A stretch of 59,131 bases of DNA, taken from a virus. A model generated the notes under the pieces. That model saw only the letters and a list, made by a program, of their open reading frames with translations, did not search any database and was not told where the DNA came from. Numbering within the stretch: the first letter of the stretch is position 1; each line of letters begins with the position of its first letter. Positions 40,324-47,822 of this stretch are shown here, piece by piece. The stretch is from positions 1 through 59,131 of the IMG/VR virus record IMGVR_UViG_3300035698_018276; one strand, given 5' to 3'. Made by a program: the position numbers and the translations under genes.

Positions 40324-40932
40324 CTAAAGGGCGGTGGCTTTTTCCAAATCGGCCAGCGAAAAAACCGGACGCTGTTGCCCGTTCCATCGCACCCAATGAA
40401 AGAAAGTCTGACACCAAATCTCAAAGTTTGGCTTGTCCATTGGCCGCCAGTGTTGCAACTCAGTAGCGTGATATAAAACCGCCCAGCCGGGTGGCGCTTG
40501 GATTGCGTAAGAGTCCCCAACCTTATCGGTCAAGATGAAAGGCCAATCCGTCCGGCGGTCCTTGCCTGGGATGATTTCAATTGTGGCCGAAAGGCCAAAC
40601 TCACGGCCCTTTTTATCAACGTGCGGGCTCAATACCGATTCTTTCATATAGCGCCGAGCGCAAACCGTTGACGGCTTCACGGCGGTGCCGACTATCATTG
40701 CAATCACATGAATTCGATCAAGCAAAATGCGGGTTGCCTGGCTCGGTAATGAATGATCCGCAGTAACGATCGTGTATTCGTTTTCGAGAATTTTGTAATT
40801 CAGCTTGCGGCTTTCATCTTGCATTGCCCTGAGTTCTTCCGGCGTAAAAAAACCCGGCACGACGGCAAACCCGCGATGCGCAAAAGAGTCTCGGGCGGCT
40901 TTGATCACATCGACAGAAAGGTTAGTTGTCAT
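40324..40932 (-). CDS. Phytanoyl-CoA dioxygenase-like 2OG-Fe(II) oxygenase
   Basis: 202 aa from ATG 40932 (or 211 from 40959). RGFAVVPGFFTPEELRAMQDES is the classic opening of phytanoyl-CoA-type oxygenases; HVD in LSPHVDKKG and the distal His in ELQHWRP are the iron ligands. The third family of 2OG oxygenase in this genome. The start overlaps the stop of a 13-codon frame (TAATG). Substrate unknown. Confidence 0.8.
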   Translation of the reverse strand: MTTNLSVDVIKAARDSFAHRGFAVVPGFFTPEELRAMQDESRKLNYKILENEYTIVTADHSLPSQATRILLDRIHVIAMIVGTAVKPSTVCARRYMKESVLSPHVDKKGREFGLSATIEIIPGKDRRTDWPFILTDKVGDSYAIQAPPGWAVLYHATELQHWRPMDKPNFEIWCQTFFHWVRWNGQQRPVFSLADLEKATAL

Positions 40933-40973
40933 TATCTCGGCCCCGTAACCGGCCCGCATTTAGGACAGTTCAT
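40932..40973 (-). CDS. 13-codon frame with CxxC, coupling neighbours
   Basis: Reads MNCPKCGPVTGPR. Its ATG overlaps the TGA of the upstream gene (ATGA), and its TAA overlaps the ATG of the downstream oxygenase (TAATG). The CPKC pair is the first half of a zinc ribbon. Either a coupling leader, or the remnant of a longer zinc-ribbon protein cut by a deletion. Confidence 0.4.
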   Translation of the reverse strand: MNCPKCGPVTGPR

Positions 40974-41188
40974 TTTTTGTCACGCTCTTTAATCATGGCG
41001 TCGGCAAAGTTGTATGAAATCGTGGCGACACCTTTTGGGGTGTTTTTATCTTTTCCAATCAGAATACAGCTTTGCAAAACTATCCCCGCTAAGTAATCGC
41101 GCAAACTCATACCGGGCTGCCCCACTTGGCTGCCGGGCCCGGGTACGGCAAAGGCTGGGCCGCCGTCGGGTTTCTTATTTTCCGCCAT
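40970..41188 (-). CDS. Small conserved phage protein
   Basis: 72 aa. DGGPAFAVPGPGSQVGQPGMSLRDYLAG and YNFADAMIKERDK fit a widespread short phage protein of unknown function with an SLRDYLAG box. Coupled to the next frame at its stop. RBS CCAAAACA is weak. Confidence 0.72.
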   Translation of the reverse strand: MAENKKPDGGPAFAVPGPGSQVGQPGMSLRDYLAGIVLQSCILIGKDKNTPKGVATISYNFADAMIKERDKK

Positions 41189-41201
41189 TGTTTTGGTTCC
41201 C

Positions 41202-41582
41202 TTAGATAGTGTCGGGTTTCATTACCCAGACAATCGCATTGCGACCGGACGATGTTTTGCGCTTCTCGCCCGAGTCGATAACAAGGCCCATTTCTTCCAA
41301 CTTTTTCCGCCGAGCGCATACGGTTTGGATTTTCAGGCCGGTGTAAGAAACAATTTCTTCGATTGTCGCGCCGTTTGGCAGCAAATCAATCGCGTTCAAT
41401 ACTAGAATTCGGCCATTGCCGGTAACGGGCAAAATAGAAGCCGCCGCCGCTTTGCTGGTGTCCCTTGAGCCTGGGTAGGCATGGGGTCGGCCATCGTCGC
41501 CCCTGAATAAATCGCCTTTGGCATCCCAATCTATTGTCCAATCTTTTGCCTTTCTCTTTGTCCAATCTTTTGCCTTTTTCAT
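41202..41582 (-). CDS. Winged-helix protein with N-terminal duplicated peptide
   Basis: 126 aa. The body (NAIDLLPNGATIEEIVSYTG, then KIQTVCARRKKLEEMGLV) has a winged-helix pattern with a C-terminal beta wing (SSGRNAIVWVM). The first 14 residues repeat KAKDWT twice, encoded by a 24-nt period repeat. Probably binds DNA in the early operon. Confidence 0.7.
   Translation of the reverse strand: MKKAKDWTKRKAKDWTIDWDAKGDLFRGDDGRPHAYPGSRDTSKAAAASILPVTGNGRILVLNAIDLLPNGATIEEIVSYTGLKIQTVCARRKKLEEMGLVIDSGEKRKTSSGRNAIVWVMKPDTI
41534..41577 (-). repeat. 24-nt period direct repeat within the winged-helix gene
   Basis: A 20-nt unit occurs at 41534-41553 and again at 41558-41577, giving the KAKDWT duplication. 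It keeps the frame, so it is a slippage-type duplication tolerated at the flexible N-terminus. Confidence 0.8.
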
Positions 41583-42067
41583 TGCAATGTTGCCCCTTTT
41601 TCCTCAAGCGCCAATTTGTTGCCCTCTTGCCAGGCGTCACGGTTCTTTTCATTTATGAAAATTATCCAGCTTGAGTTTTTTTTGTTTGTGCCATTTTTCC
41701 CGGCATCATAGCCAAGGTCACGCGCCTTTTCCGGCGTCATTTCCTGGCTGATCTGGTTTAGTTGCGTGATTTTAACGGCGGCGTCTGGCCCTCGAAACTC
41801 GCGTACAAAATCGGCAAACGATTGGCCAGCGCGGCACCGGGCCTTTATAAACGCGACCTCACCATAATGTTTTATTCGCTTCAAGGTATCGGGGGCGCAC
41901 CTGGGGCAAACCCCGTTTGTTCCAAAAATAAATCCGCCCGATTCTTTCGACTCGGTAAAGTCGAGGCTACAGTAATCGCAAGCGACCAACCGATTGAGCC
42001 GCACGGCCTTGCCGGGATTGGCCGCTGCCTCGCCCCATAATTTACCTAGGCTTTTGTTTTTTGCCAT
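41579..42067 (-). CDS. Zinc-ribbon hypothetical protein
   Basis: 162 aa. Two Cys pairs (CDYCSLDF and VCPRCAPD) form a likely zinc ribbon at about residues 30-60, followed by a helical basic region, then a separate small domain with RDLGYDAGKNGTNKKNSSWIIF. Overlaps the next gene by 4 nt. The domain may bind nucleic acid. Family not named. Confidence 0.7.
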   Translation of the reverse strand: MAKNKSLGKLWGEAAANPGKAVRLNRLVACDYCSLDFTESKESGGFIFGTNGVCPRCAPDTLKRIKHYGEVAFIKARCRAGQSFADFVREFRGPDAAVKITQLNQISQEMTPEKARDLGYDAGKNGTNKKNSSWIIFINEKNRDAWQEGNKLALEEKGATLQ

Positions 42068-42239
42068 CGTCAGTCCCCTTTATTTCCGGCCCATATTTGT
42101 ACGTTGTTGCGACCTCGCCGCTTGTTTGGTGCCCGGTGTATCGACTGTGATTATAGGCCGCTACCCTCGCGCCGTGGCCTTCCCAAAATTTTCCGCAATT
42201 CGAACAATTGAAAATTTCGTGCCCTACGTTACTTGGCAT
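42042..42239 (-). CDS. Small CxxC protein
   Basis: 65 aa from ATG 42239, with AAAGGA eight bases upstream. NCSNCGKFWEGHGARVAAYNHS contains a Cys pair with nearby His, possibly zinc binding. It overlaps both neighbours. Function unknown. Confidence 0.62.
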   Translation of the reverse strand: MPSNVGHEIFNCSNCGKFWEGHGARVAAYNHSRYTGHQTSGEVATTYKYGPEIKGTDDGKKQKPR

Positions 42240-42513
42240 CAAGAATCCTCTTTATTTCAAAAGCCGCCAGCCTTGGCGTGGTTACTTTCTCGGCTTCGGC
42301 GTCGGTAATTTCGCAACCGAACACTTCCTCAAGCTTCCATACCAACTCCGAAAAATCCAGGCTGTCGAGCCCGAGCGTTTTAATTGCGCCGAGCGCCTTT
42401 ACATCTTCGGCGCTTCGACCATCCATAAAAAAGGCATCGGGCCCGGCGTCCTCAATCTCGTAATCATCCTTTAGAACCTGAATAATTAACTCAAGTATTT
42501 CGTTTTCTTCCAT
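42229..42513 (-). CDS. acpP: Acyl carrier protein
   Basis: 94 aa. The phosphopantetheine site is intact: LGLDSLDFSELVWKLEEVFG with Ser51 in the DSL motif, and the four-helix acidic composition is typical. About 15 aa longer than bacterial AcpP owing to the middle insert AFFMDGRSAEDVKALG. The host holo-ACP synthase would have to load it. Carrier proteins are rare in phages; the thioester substrate and the partner enzyme are not evident in the neighbours. Confidence 0.83.
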   Translation of the reverse strand: MEENEILELIIQVLKDDYEIEDAGPDAFFMDGRSAEDVKALGAIKTLGLDSLDFSELVWKLEEVFGCEITDAEAEKVTTPRLAAFEIKRILDAK

Positions 42514-43189
42514 GGCTGGCTCCTATCAAGTCAATGTTTTGTTTTAATGTTGAAAATGTTATGACGGCAACCCATGGGTCGGCTTGCCAGCCGAAACCTC
42601 TATTAAAATACACCCGGTCCCAGGATTCGGCAAAAACTTCGTTTAGTAATCCGGCTTCGTGTTCCTTGCCCGGTATTTTATTTTGAAAGTACCGTCGCCA
42701 TTTCCAAGGGTATGGTTCGCGCTCGCCATTTGGTTCGTAGCCCTCGTCAAAACCATCGTCGTCGTTCATATCTTGCAACCTTTGAACGGTTACGCTTTCG
42801 ACAATCAACGTAAGCCGCGAGGCCGAGCGCGGCATGTGAATTGATGGCCGCCAGCGACCAGGCTGGGTTCCGTTCCGGTGCCAGCCAGCCCGGTGCACGA
42901 TTGTCGATTTTTGGCCTATATCAAACGGCGGCAACTCGGCCCAAGCTTCTCGCACCCAAAGCCGGTCGCCCGGTGCAAATCTTAAATAGAAATCGTCGCT
43001 GTCATCGTCCGGATAATCTGGCCCATTGACGCGGAATCTCGTCCGGTCGTCCCTTGGGTCCATTTTCATTATGCTCTGCCAATGTGCAACATCGGGCTGG
43101 GGATTAATGGGGCGGCGCGTGGCTCTTTTGTCGCCCTTTAGAATTGACAAAACCAGCGGGCCTGAAAATAGAATCGGTCGGTCTTTCAT
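42491..43189 (-). CDS. ASCH-like / phage early protein
   Basis: 232 aa. The opening (DRPILFSGPLVLSILKGDKRATRR) and GDRLWVREAWAELPP are common in a family of phage proteins annotated as ASCH-domain or morphogenetic protein, likely a nucleotide- or RNA-binding beta barrel. Overlaps the ACP gene by 23 nt. Function in phage is not established. Confidence 0.78.
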   Translation of the reverse strand: MKDRPILFSGPLVLSILKGDKRATRRPINPQPDVAHWQSIMKMDPRDDRTRFRVNGPDYPDDDSDDFYLRFAPGDRLWVREAWAELPPFDIGQKSTIVHRAGWHRNGTQPGRWRPSIHMPRSASRLTLIVESVTVQRLQDMNDDDGFDEGYEPNGEREPYPWKWRRYFQNKIPGKEHEAGLLNEVFAESWDRVYFNRGFGWQADPWVAVITFSTLKQNIDLIGASHGRKRNT

Positions 43190-43524
43190 GGCTTGTCCTT
43201 TGAAAGAACGCGCAATGCCCTCGACCGGCGATTAAGCCGCAAGGCATCGGCAAGAATAAACCGGGCCTCTTTTCTTTCCCTGTCATCGTGGGATGAACCG
43301 ACCGAAATAACTCTACTGTCATTGGCAACCGTATGGGCTTCAATGAATTTCGCGCACGCTTCGGCCTCGCTGAAGGTGGCCCGCTTCAGACTTTTTATCG
43401 GCACAAACATTTCGGTCGTGCCGTCATCGTGCTTAACCCGGACCCGGCCAAACCGGCGGCTTATAGGATTTTTGTAATGGGCCTCGGTAATTTGCGCGAC
43501 ACCGATTCTTGTTTCTAATCTCAT
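43186..43524 (-). CDS. Hypothetical protein
   Basis: 112 aa. A beta N-terminal half (RRFGRVRVKHDDGTTEMFVPI) and a basic helical C-terminus (RERKEARFILADALRLNRRS). Overlaps the next gene by 4 nt. No family recognised. Confidence 0.65.
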   Translation of the reverse strand: MRLETRIGVAQITEAHYKNPISRRFGRVRVKHDDGTTEMFVPIKSLKRATFSEAEACAKFIEAHTVANDSRVISVGSSHDDRERKEARFILADALRLNRRSRALRVLSKDKP

Positions 43525-43538
43525 GGTTTATCTACCTT

Positions 43539-44291
43539 TCATGGTTTTTGGACCCACCGCTTGCCGTCCAGTTCCGGGGTTTCTGATTTTAATTTGCCGT
43601 CAAAATGAAACTGTTTGAAAAAGAAAGGCGCGTCGTTCTTAATGCAAAAGTCCCGAGCCATTCGGACGGTGTTAAGATCTGTCGACCGCCGGTCGCTTCC
43701 GCTTTCATCGCCAGCAATTAACCACTGAACAAGTTTTTGAGCAAATAGCGGCGACCAATTAACGGGGCCCAGGATTGGTTCGTAGCTGATAAAGGTGGGC
43801 CACCCGAGTTTTGATATTGCGTTCAAATACATAAACCGCTCGTCGGCGGCCTCTTGATTTTCAATCGTCACGCCAATTCGCACGTTTAAGAAGGGCGCTT
43901 GCGGCATCGTGGTTGGTAATTTTTTTGTCACGTTCTCGGGGCGCTTGGTTAGCAACAGCCAATCCAGGTTTTGAGTTTCGCCGATAAGTTTCCAGAAATC
44001 GCCACGCCACGCGCCCTCAATTGATGGGTGGTCGTCAAAGGGATCACAAAGCGAGGGAAATACCGACTCCCGGCGGCCCTCGGCCTCGCATTGTTTGTTC
44101 CATTGCCTGGGCCCGCGCCAGGAGCCCTCAGACGTTCTTTTACGGGCGGCCTTGGGGCCCCACTCGACCGCCTTATATCGGTTGGCCCAGCTTTCGGCAT
44201 AGCAATTGAGACAGCCCGCTGAAACCCGAGTGCAACCAAGCCAGGGGTTGAACGAATTGTCGGCCCAGGAAATTTTTGTGCCTTTCCCCAT
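43539..44291 (-). CDS. Phage Gp37/Gp68-type protein (DUF5131), radical-SAM-like
   Basis: 250 aa. TKISWADNSFNPWLGCTRVS, then AGCLNCYAESWANRY carry the three Cys of DUF5131, which resembles radical SAM iron-sulfur enzymes. Later LLLTKRPENV and PTFISYEPILGPV fit the family. Abundant in phages; its function is unknown. Confidence 0.88.
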   Translation of the reverse strand: MGKGTKISWADNSFNPWLGCTRVSAGCLNCYAESWANRYKAVEWGPKAARKRTSEGSWRGPRQWNKQCEAEGRRESVFPSLCDPFDDHPSIEGAWRGDFWKLIGETQNLDWLLLTKRPENVTKKLPTTMPQAPFLNVRIGVTIENQEAADERFMYLNAISKLGWPTFISYEPILGPVNWSPLFAQKLVQWLIAGDESGSDRRSTDLNTVRMARDFCIKNDAPFFFKQFHFDGKLKSETPELDGKRWVQKP

Positions 44292-44866
44292 TATCTCGGT
44301 GCCTGTAATCGAACAGCCGCAAATAAATGCGGGTGATAGAATTTCATAATGTTGGCCCCAAAAATATGCCGGTCGATTTTTACGGCATCGGCGTATCGGC
44401 CAATTAGTTGGGGCGGCACAACGCCCGCGCCATGCTCAATTTGTGAAATAAAAGTGTAGTATTTGAACCCGGCTTGCTCGGCGAGCGACCGCTCCATCAT
44501 GTGGCCGCCGCCGTGGCGCTTGAGGCCGCGCAAGTGTTCAATCGCCAATGCCAGCGAGCGTAAGTTGTCCTCGATTCTCATGTATAAATCTTGCGCCATG
44601 CACAGGTTTTGGCCCTTGAGTTTGAAAAAGATGGCAACGCCCGGGTCTTGAATTATCCGCTTGGCGGCATAAGGTGCGCCGTCTTGGCGCAAGGGCTGGT
44701 TAGTCGAAACAACCGGGTCGCTGGCACCGAGCATTCGTAATTCATTTCTGAGCCGCTTGTAAACTCGGTCCCAATGCTGGCTGCCGCCTTGCAAGTTGTT
44801 TTTTTGGCCATGATGCGGCGTCCGTGGCCAGCCCGGCGGCCAATGAAGCGGAAAGGATTCTGTCAT
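44291..44866 (-). CDS. Fusion of a DnaJ-like phage protein with an XRE helix-turn-helix
   Basis: 191 aa from ATG 44866 (GAGGAA upstream). Residues 1-120 (SFPLHWPPGWPRTPHH, ASDPVVSTNQPLRQDG, DPGVAIFFKLKGQNLCMAQD) are a conserved phage protein often called DnaJ-like. Residues 125-190 (LAEQAGFKYYTFISQIEHGAG, then VPPQLIGRYADAVKID) are the helix-turn-helix of a XRE regulator that is normally separate. The join at about residue 120 looks like a deletion that fused two neighbours. Confidence 0.78.
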   Translation of the reverse strand: MTESFPLHWPPGWPRTPHHGQKNNLQGGSQHWDRVYKRLRNELRMLGASDPVVSTNQPLRQDGAPYAAKRIIQDPGVAIFFKLKGQNLCMAQDLYMRIEDNLRSLALAIEHLRGLKRHGGGHMMERSLAEQAGFKYYTFISQIEHGAGVVPPQLIGRYADAVKIDRHIFGANIMKFYHPHLFAAVRLQAPR

Positions 44867-45291
44867 TGGGTTCCTCGCAAATCTTGGCAAAGCCGAACAA
44901 CGCGCTGGCATTGACCAATATCAAAAGCACCGATGTGACAGTCCTTTCTGTCAACCCCTAACTCCTTTGCAAGCCAGGCGTAGGCCCGGCCTCGGGCTTC
45001 CACAACTGAACAGCCGTCGCGCTGCACCTTGCGTTCCCATAGCGGGTCAAAAATCTTGTGCGCTTTCTTCTTGGCCTCGCGCAAATCGCGGTCTGATAGC
45101 CGCCCGAGCGGTGCAAAGTTTCTACTGTTTTTATGGGTGCCCACATAAGCGTCACAAGGTTCACAGCGCCAGAATTTCTTCGCGGCCAAATCATTGCGGC
45201 CCGGGTAAATTTCATTGCCGCCCACGAGTTGCGCGATGCGGTTGCAATACGGGCAAGTCGGTGCCTCGGTTTTTTTCTGTTTAGCTTTCAT
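44863..45291 (-). CDS. Zinc-finger-containing phage protein (DUF3268-like)
   Basis: 142 aa. CPYCNRIAQLVGGNEIYPGR and WRCEPCDAYVGTH form a four-Cys zinc site at the N-terminus, followed by a basic helical region (RLSDRDLREAKKKAHKIFD). Family known from phages as zinc-finger-containing protein. Overlaps the next gene by 4 nt. Confidence 0.8.
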   Translation of the reverse strand: MKAKQKKTEAPTCPYCNRIAQLVGGNEIYPGRNDLAAKKFWRCEPCDAYVGTHKNSRNFAPLGRLSDRDLREAKKKAHKIFDPLWERKVQRDGCSVVEARGRAYAWLAKELGVDRKDCHIGAFDIGQCQRVVRLCQDLRGTQ

Positions 45292-45637
45292 CTTCCCACC
45301 TTTTCCTATGGGGCGACCGCGCCGCTAAATGCTCGGCAATCTCCCGCATGTTTATTGCGAACCGTTTTTCAAACGCTCGTTCCCCGATTTTGTGTTGCCG
45401 TTCATGGGCTGATGTGCACAGCGGTATTGCCCAAATATCGGACGGCTTAATACCCATCCCGCCATCCGTGCCGGTTCGCACATGGGCCGCCTCTATTTTT
45501 GGGTGGCAAGAATGGTCTTGTCGATGGCCAACAGAGCAATCGTGGCCGCGAACCCAGGCCAAGTGCGCCGGGCATCTAATTTGCGGCAATTTTTTGTGCG
45601 CGTTTCTTTTGGCCTTGCGGCGCTTTGGCATTCTCAC
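45281..45637 (-). CDS. DUF968/HNH-like nuclease domain protein
   Basis: 118 aa. IRCPAHLAWVRGHDCSVGH and KIEAAHVRTGTDGGMGIKPSD, then PLCTSAHERQHKIGERAFEK match the His/Cys pattern of DUF968-type recombination nucleases. The Lys/Arg-rich N-terminus would bind DNA. Overlaps the Sak4-like gene by 4 nt, suggesting joint action in recombination. Confidence 0.78.
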   Translation of the reverse strand: MRMPKRRKAKRNAHKKLPQIRCPAHLAWVRGHDCSVGHRQDHSCHPKIEAAHVRTGTDGGMGIKPSDIWAIPLCTSAHERQHKIGERAFEKRFAINMREIAEHLAARSPHRKRWEDES

Positions 45638-46617
45638 AGCGCCGCCTCGCGTTCTTTGTCGGCATCTTCCGCCGCCCTCTTGATGGCGGTCATGTGCGGC
45701 TGTAGGGCGGCTCGCTCGTCCCGGTTCAATACTTTCCAGTGCCGCTCAAGGCTATCGGTTCCCATTGTTGCCACATCATTTGCGACGTTTATCAGCTTTT
45801 CAACCGCCGCCGTGATTTGGTGTTCCTCGGCTGGTTGATCCTGCGCCGCTGGCGATTGCGCCCACTTGGCGAGCCGCGCACCGATTTCCTCGTTCAATTG
45901 CTGGCCCTCGGGTAAAAAATCTTCATGCCCTTTAATCAGCTTGGGAACGCCGTGGCTTTTGGCCTCGGGCGACCAGTCTGGGATTCCGTCACAGCCCGGC
46001 GTGAGCAAACAGCGCACCGTCATTTCGTAGGTAAATTCATCCCCGGCGATGGCTTGCCAGCCTCGCGGCACAGGTTGCATTTTTCCTTGGTTGTCCTTGA
46101 CCAGCGCGAGTTTTTCTTTAGCCCGGAAACAGAATATAAAGTTGGCGTTAAGCCCGAGTAGGTCGTTGATCAATCGCCGCCGGTTCATGGCGGGTTTTTT
46201 CCAGGCGAGAAAATTGGACCGCTCGCGCTTTTTGTAATCATCGCCCGCTATGCGGTCGAGTTCGGTTTCGTGCGTTTCGAGATAACCGCCCGCGCCTTCA
46301 TGTTCGTGGCTCATGCTGTCAACGATTATTGTCTTGGCCCCAAAATCGACCGCCGATTTGAGCGCGTCGGCATATCGGTCGGAACCATAGGGCGATGAAA
46401 ACTCGGTGTAATCGAAAGTAAACAAATCTTCGTAATGAAGCATTCGCCGAGTCTCGGTATCAATGGCGGCAATCTTTCCGCCCAACACACTCTGAATTCC
46501 CATAGCGAGGCGCAAGGCTGAGTAAGTTTTGCCCGATGATGATGGCCCAACAAGGCCGATTAAAAGTGGTACCGCTTCGTCGGGGCCGCGCTTGCCCGCT
46601 CGAAATTTGAAAGTCAT
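45634..46617 (-). CDS. Sak4-like RecA-fold ATPase (AAA_24)
   Basis: 327 aa. GLVGPSSSGKTYSALRLA gives the Walker A (about residues 24-31) and KTIIVDSMSHEHEG the Walker B (about 97). The compact RecA-like core and the C-terminal helical tail match phage Sak4/AAA_24 annealing-recombination ATPases. With the nearby nuclease and SMC-like genes it probably forms the phage recombination system. Confidence 0.85.
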   Translation of the reverse strand: MTFKFRAGKRGPDEAVPLLIGLVGPSSSGKTYSALRLAMGIQSVLGGKIAAIDTETRRMLHYEDLFTFDYTEFSSPYGSDRYADALKSAVDFGAKTIIVDSMSHEHEGAGGYLETHETELDRIAGDDYKKRERSNFLAWKKPAMNRRRLINDLLGLNANFIFCFRAKEKLALVKDNQGKMQPVPRGWQAIAGDEFTYEMTVRCLLTPGCDGIPDWSPEAKSHGVPKLIKGHEDFLPEGQQLNEEIGARLAKWAQSPAAQDQPAEEHQITAAVEKLINVANDVATMGTDSLERHWKVLNRDERAALQPHMTAIKRAAEDADKEREAAL

Positions 46618-46651
46618 GGCATTTCACTCCTTTTTTTGTTTTGGGTTCTGA

Positions 46652-47119
46652 TTACCGAAGGCACCGTTCGTCTGATTTTATGATTTCTTCATACTGTTTT
46701 TTTCTTTCCGAAAGAGCGTCGAGCAGTAAATCCATGGCTTTAATATCGCCGCGAAGGTCATTTACTCTTTTCGGCCATTTTTTGTTGTCGCTGCTTTTTA
46801 AGTCGTCGTATGGGTAAAACTCTCTGAGTAAAAGCGGGATCAAATCCTGTTTAATTGCAATCTTGTCGTCGCCCACTTGATAAATAAAAAAATCTATGAA
46901 AAGGCTTTGTTCATCATCGTGTCTTGACAGGTATATGGTTGGGGGATTGGCAATCAGGATTTCTGCAATAAAAACCGAGGCTTGATCGCCAAAGTCATCC
47001 CACAAGTCCATAAGATTATACGGTGGGCTCGGCTGCTCTATTGTTGTTCCGCACATTGGCCAGTATTTTTTGTCAAACTCAAGTTCGTTTAATATCGGGC
47101 TGAAAATTAGTTCGTTCAT
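46652..47119 (-). CDS. Hypothetical protein
   Basis: 155 aa from ATG 47119 (AAAGGAG upstream). Acidic, with PPYNLMDLWDDFGDQASVFI and a C-terminal helix (DALSERKKQYEEIIKSDE). No family recognised. Confidence 0.7.
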   Translation of the reverse strand: MNELIFSPILNELEFDKKYWPMCGTTIEQPSPPYNLMDLWDDFGDQASVFIAEILIANPPTIYLSRHDDEQSLFIDFFIYQVGDDKIAIKQDLIPLLLREFYPYDDLKSSDNKKWPKRVNDLRGDIKAMDLLLDALSERKKQYEEIIKSDERCLR

Positions 47120-47121
47120 TT

Positions 47122-47370
47122 TCACTCCTTTGGTCTGCCGTCCCGGTCCATCGGGACAATTGCGTCGGGGTTGGTATCGGGCCGCCAACATTTATGTTTC
47201 CAGGCCATCCATATAATCAACTCAAAACCAAGTGGGATGGTTATCGACAGCAACGGTTCAAATTTCATCATCAAGACCGTGAGTAGCGCAAAAAAGAATG
47301 CGTAGACGTGCAAGATTCGATATTGACCGCGCCGCTGTTCGCCGAAAGTCATTTTTCCAACCTTTTTCAC
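47122..47370 (-). CDS. Small membrane protein
   Basis: 82 aa (76 from the better-supported ATG 47352, which follows GGA). Two hydrophobic helices (HVYAFFFALLTVLMM and LSITIPLGFELIIWMAW) with a polar tail. Its 5' part overlaps the following gene by about 110 nt in another frame. Possible inner-membrane early protein. Confidence 0.6.
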   Translation of the reverse strand: MKKVGKMTFGEQRRGQYRILHVYAFFFALLTVLMMKFEPLLSITIPLGFELIIWMAWKHKCWRPDTNPDAIVPMDRDGRPKE

Positions 47371-47608
47371 TTACCGTTGAACCCGCTATTCGCTCAAGTT
47401 CATTGCCAACTTGTTCCCGCCAATTGTCGCCATGTTCTAAGTAAATCCCGATCATCCAGTGAATACAGTGGGCTTGCTCGGCTTCCGACTTTGGGGGAAT
47501 TTCTACGCCGTCAACCCGCAATGCCTCGGCAAATGGCCGACAGGCAAAATTTACCCGGCCTAAAATATCCATAAGGTCGGCGTTCATTTCTTTTGGGTAG
47601 TCATCCAT
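47258..47608 (-). CDS. Hypothetical protein overlapping the membrane gene
   Basis: 116 aa. DILGRVNFACRPFAEALR, then PPKSEAEQAHCIHWMIGIYLEHGDNWREQ looks strongly coded and family-like for a small phage protein. Its last 37 codons overlap the membrane gene, which is unusually long for this genome; either one of the starts is wrong or the tail is shared. RBS weak. Confidence 0.68.
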   Translation of the reverse strand: MDDYPKEMNADLMDILGRVNFACRPFAEALRVDGVEIPPKSEAEQAHCIHWMIGIYLEHGDNWREQVGNELERIAGSTVSEKGWKNDFRRTAARSISNLARLRILFCATHGLDDEI

Positions 47609-47609
47609 T

Positions 47610-47822
47610 TTAAGAATCCTTATCCGCTTGTTCGTTGTTCATTCCCTCGTATTGATTTGCGATGAAAACCAGCGGGCCCATGCAAGCAATCACGGTCGCC
47701 TCTTTATGCGTTTGCATGAACTCGTTGGCGGCATCATCGCTGGTTGCAATCGCCCGGATCAAAAAGTTTTTACCCATGGATCGCAAAAGCAGTTTTTCGT
47801 GTTGGTTTGGCTTGTAGATCAT
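47610..47822 (-). CDS. Small conserved phage protein
   Basis: 70 aa. GKNFLIRAIATSDDAANEFMQTHKEATVIACMGPLVFIANQYEG (two parts) has the alpha/beta pattern of a short phage protein of unknown function. Overlaps the SMC-like gene by 4 nt. Confidence 0.72.
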   Translation of the reverse strand: MIYKPNQHEKLLLRSMGKNFLIRAIATSDDAANEFMQTHKEATVIACMGPLVFIANQYEGMNNEQADKDS

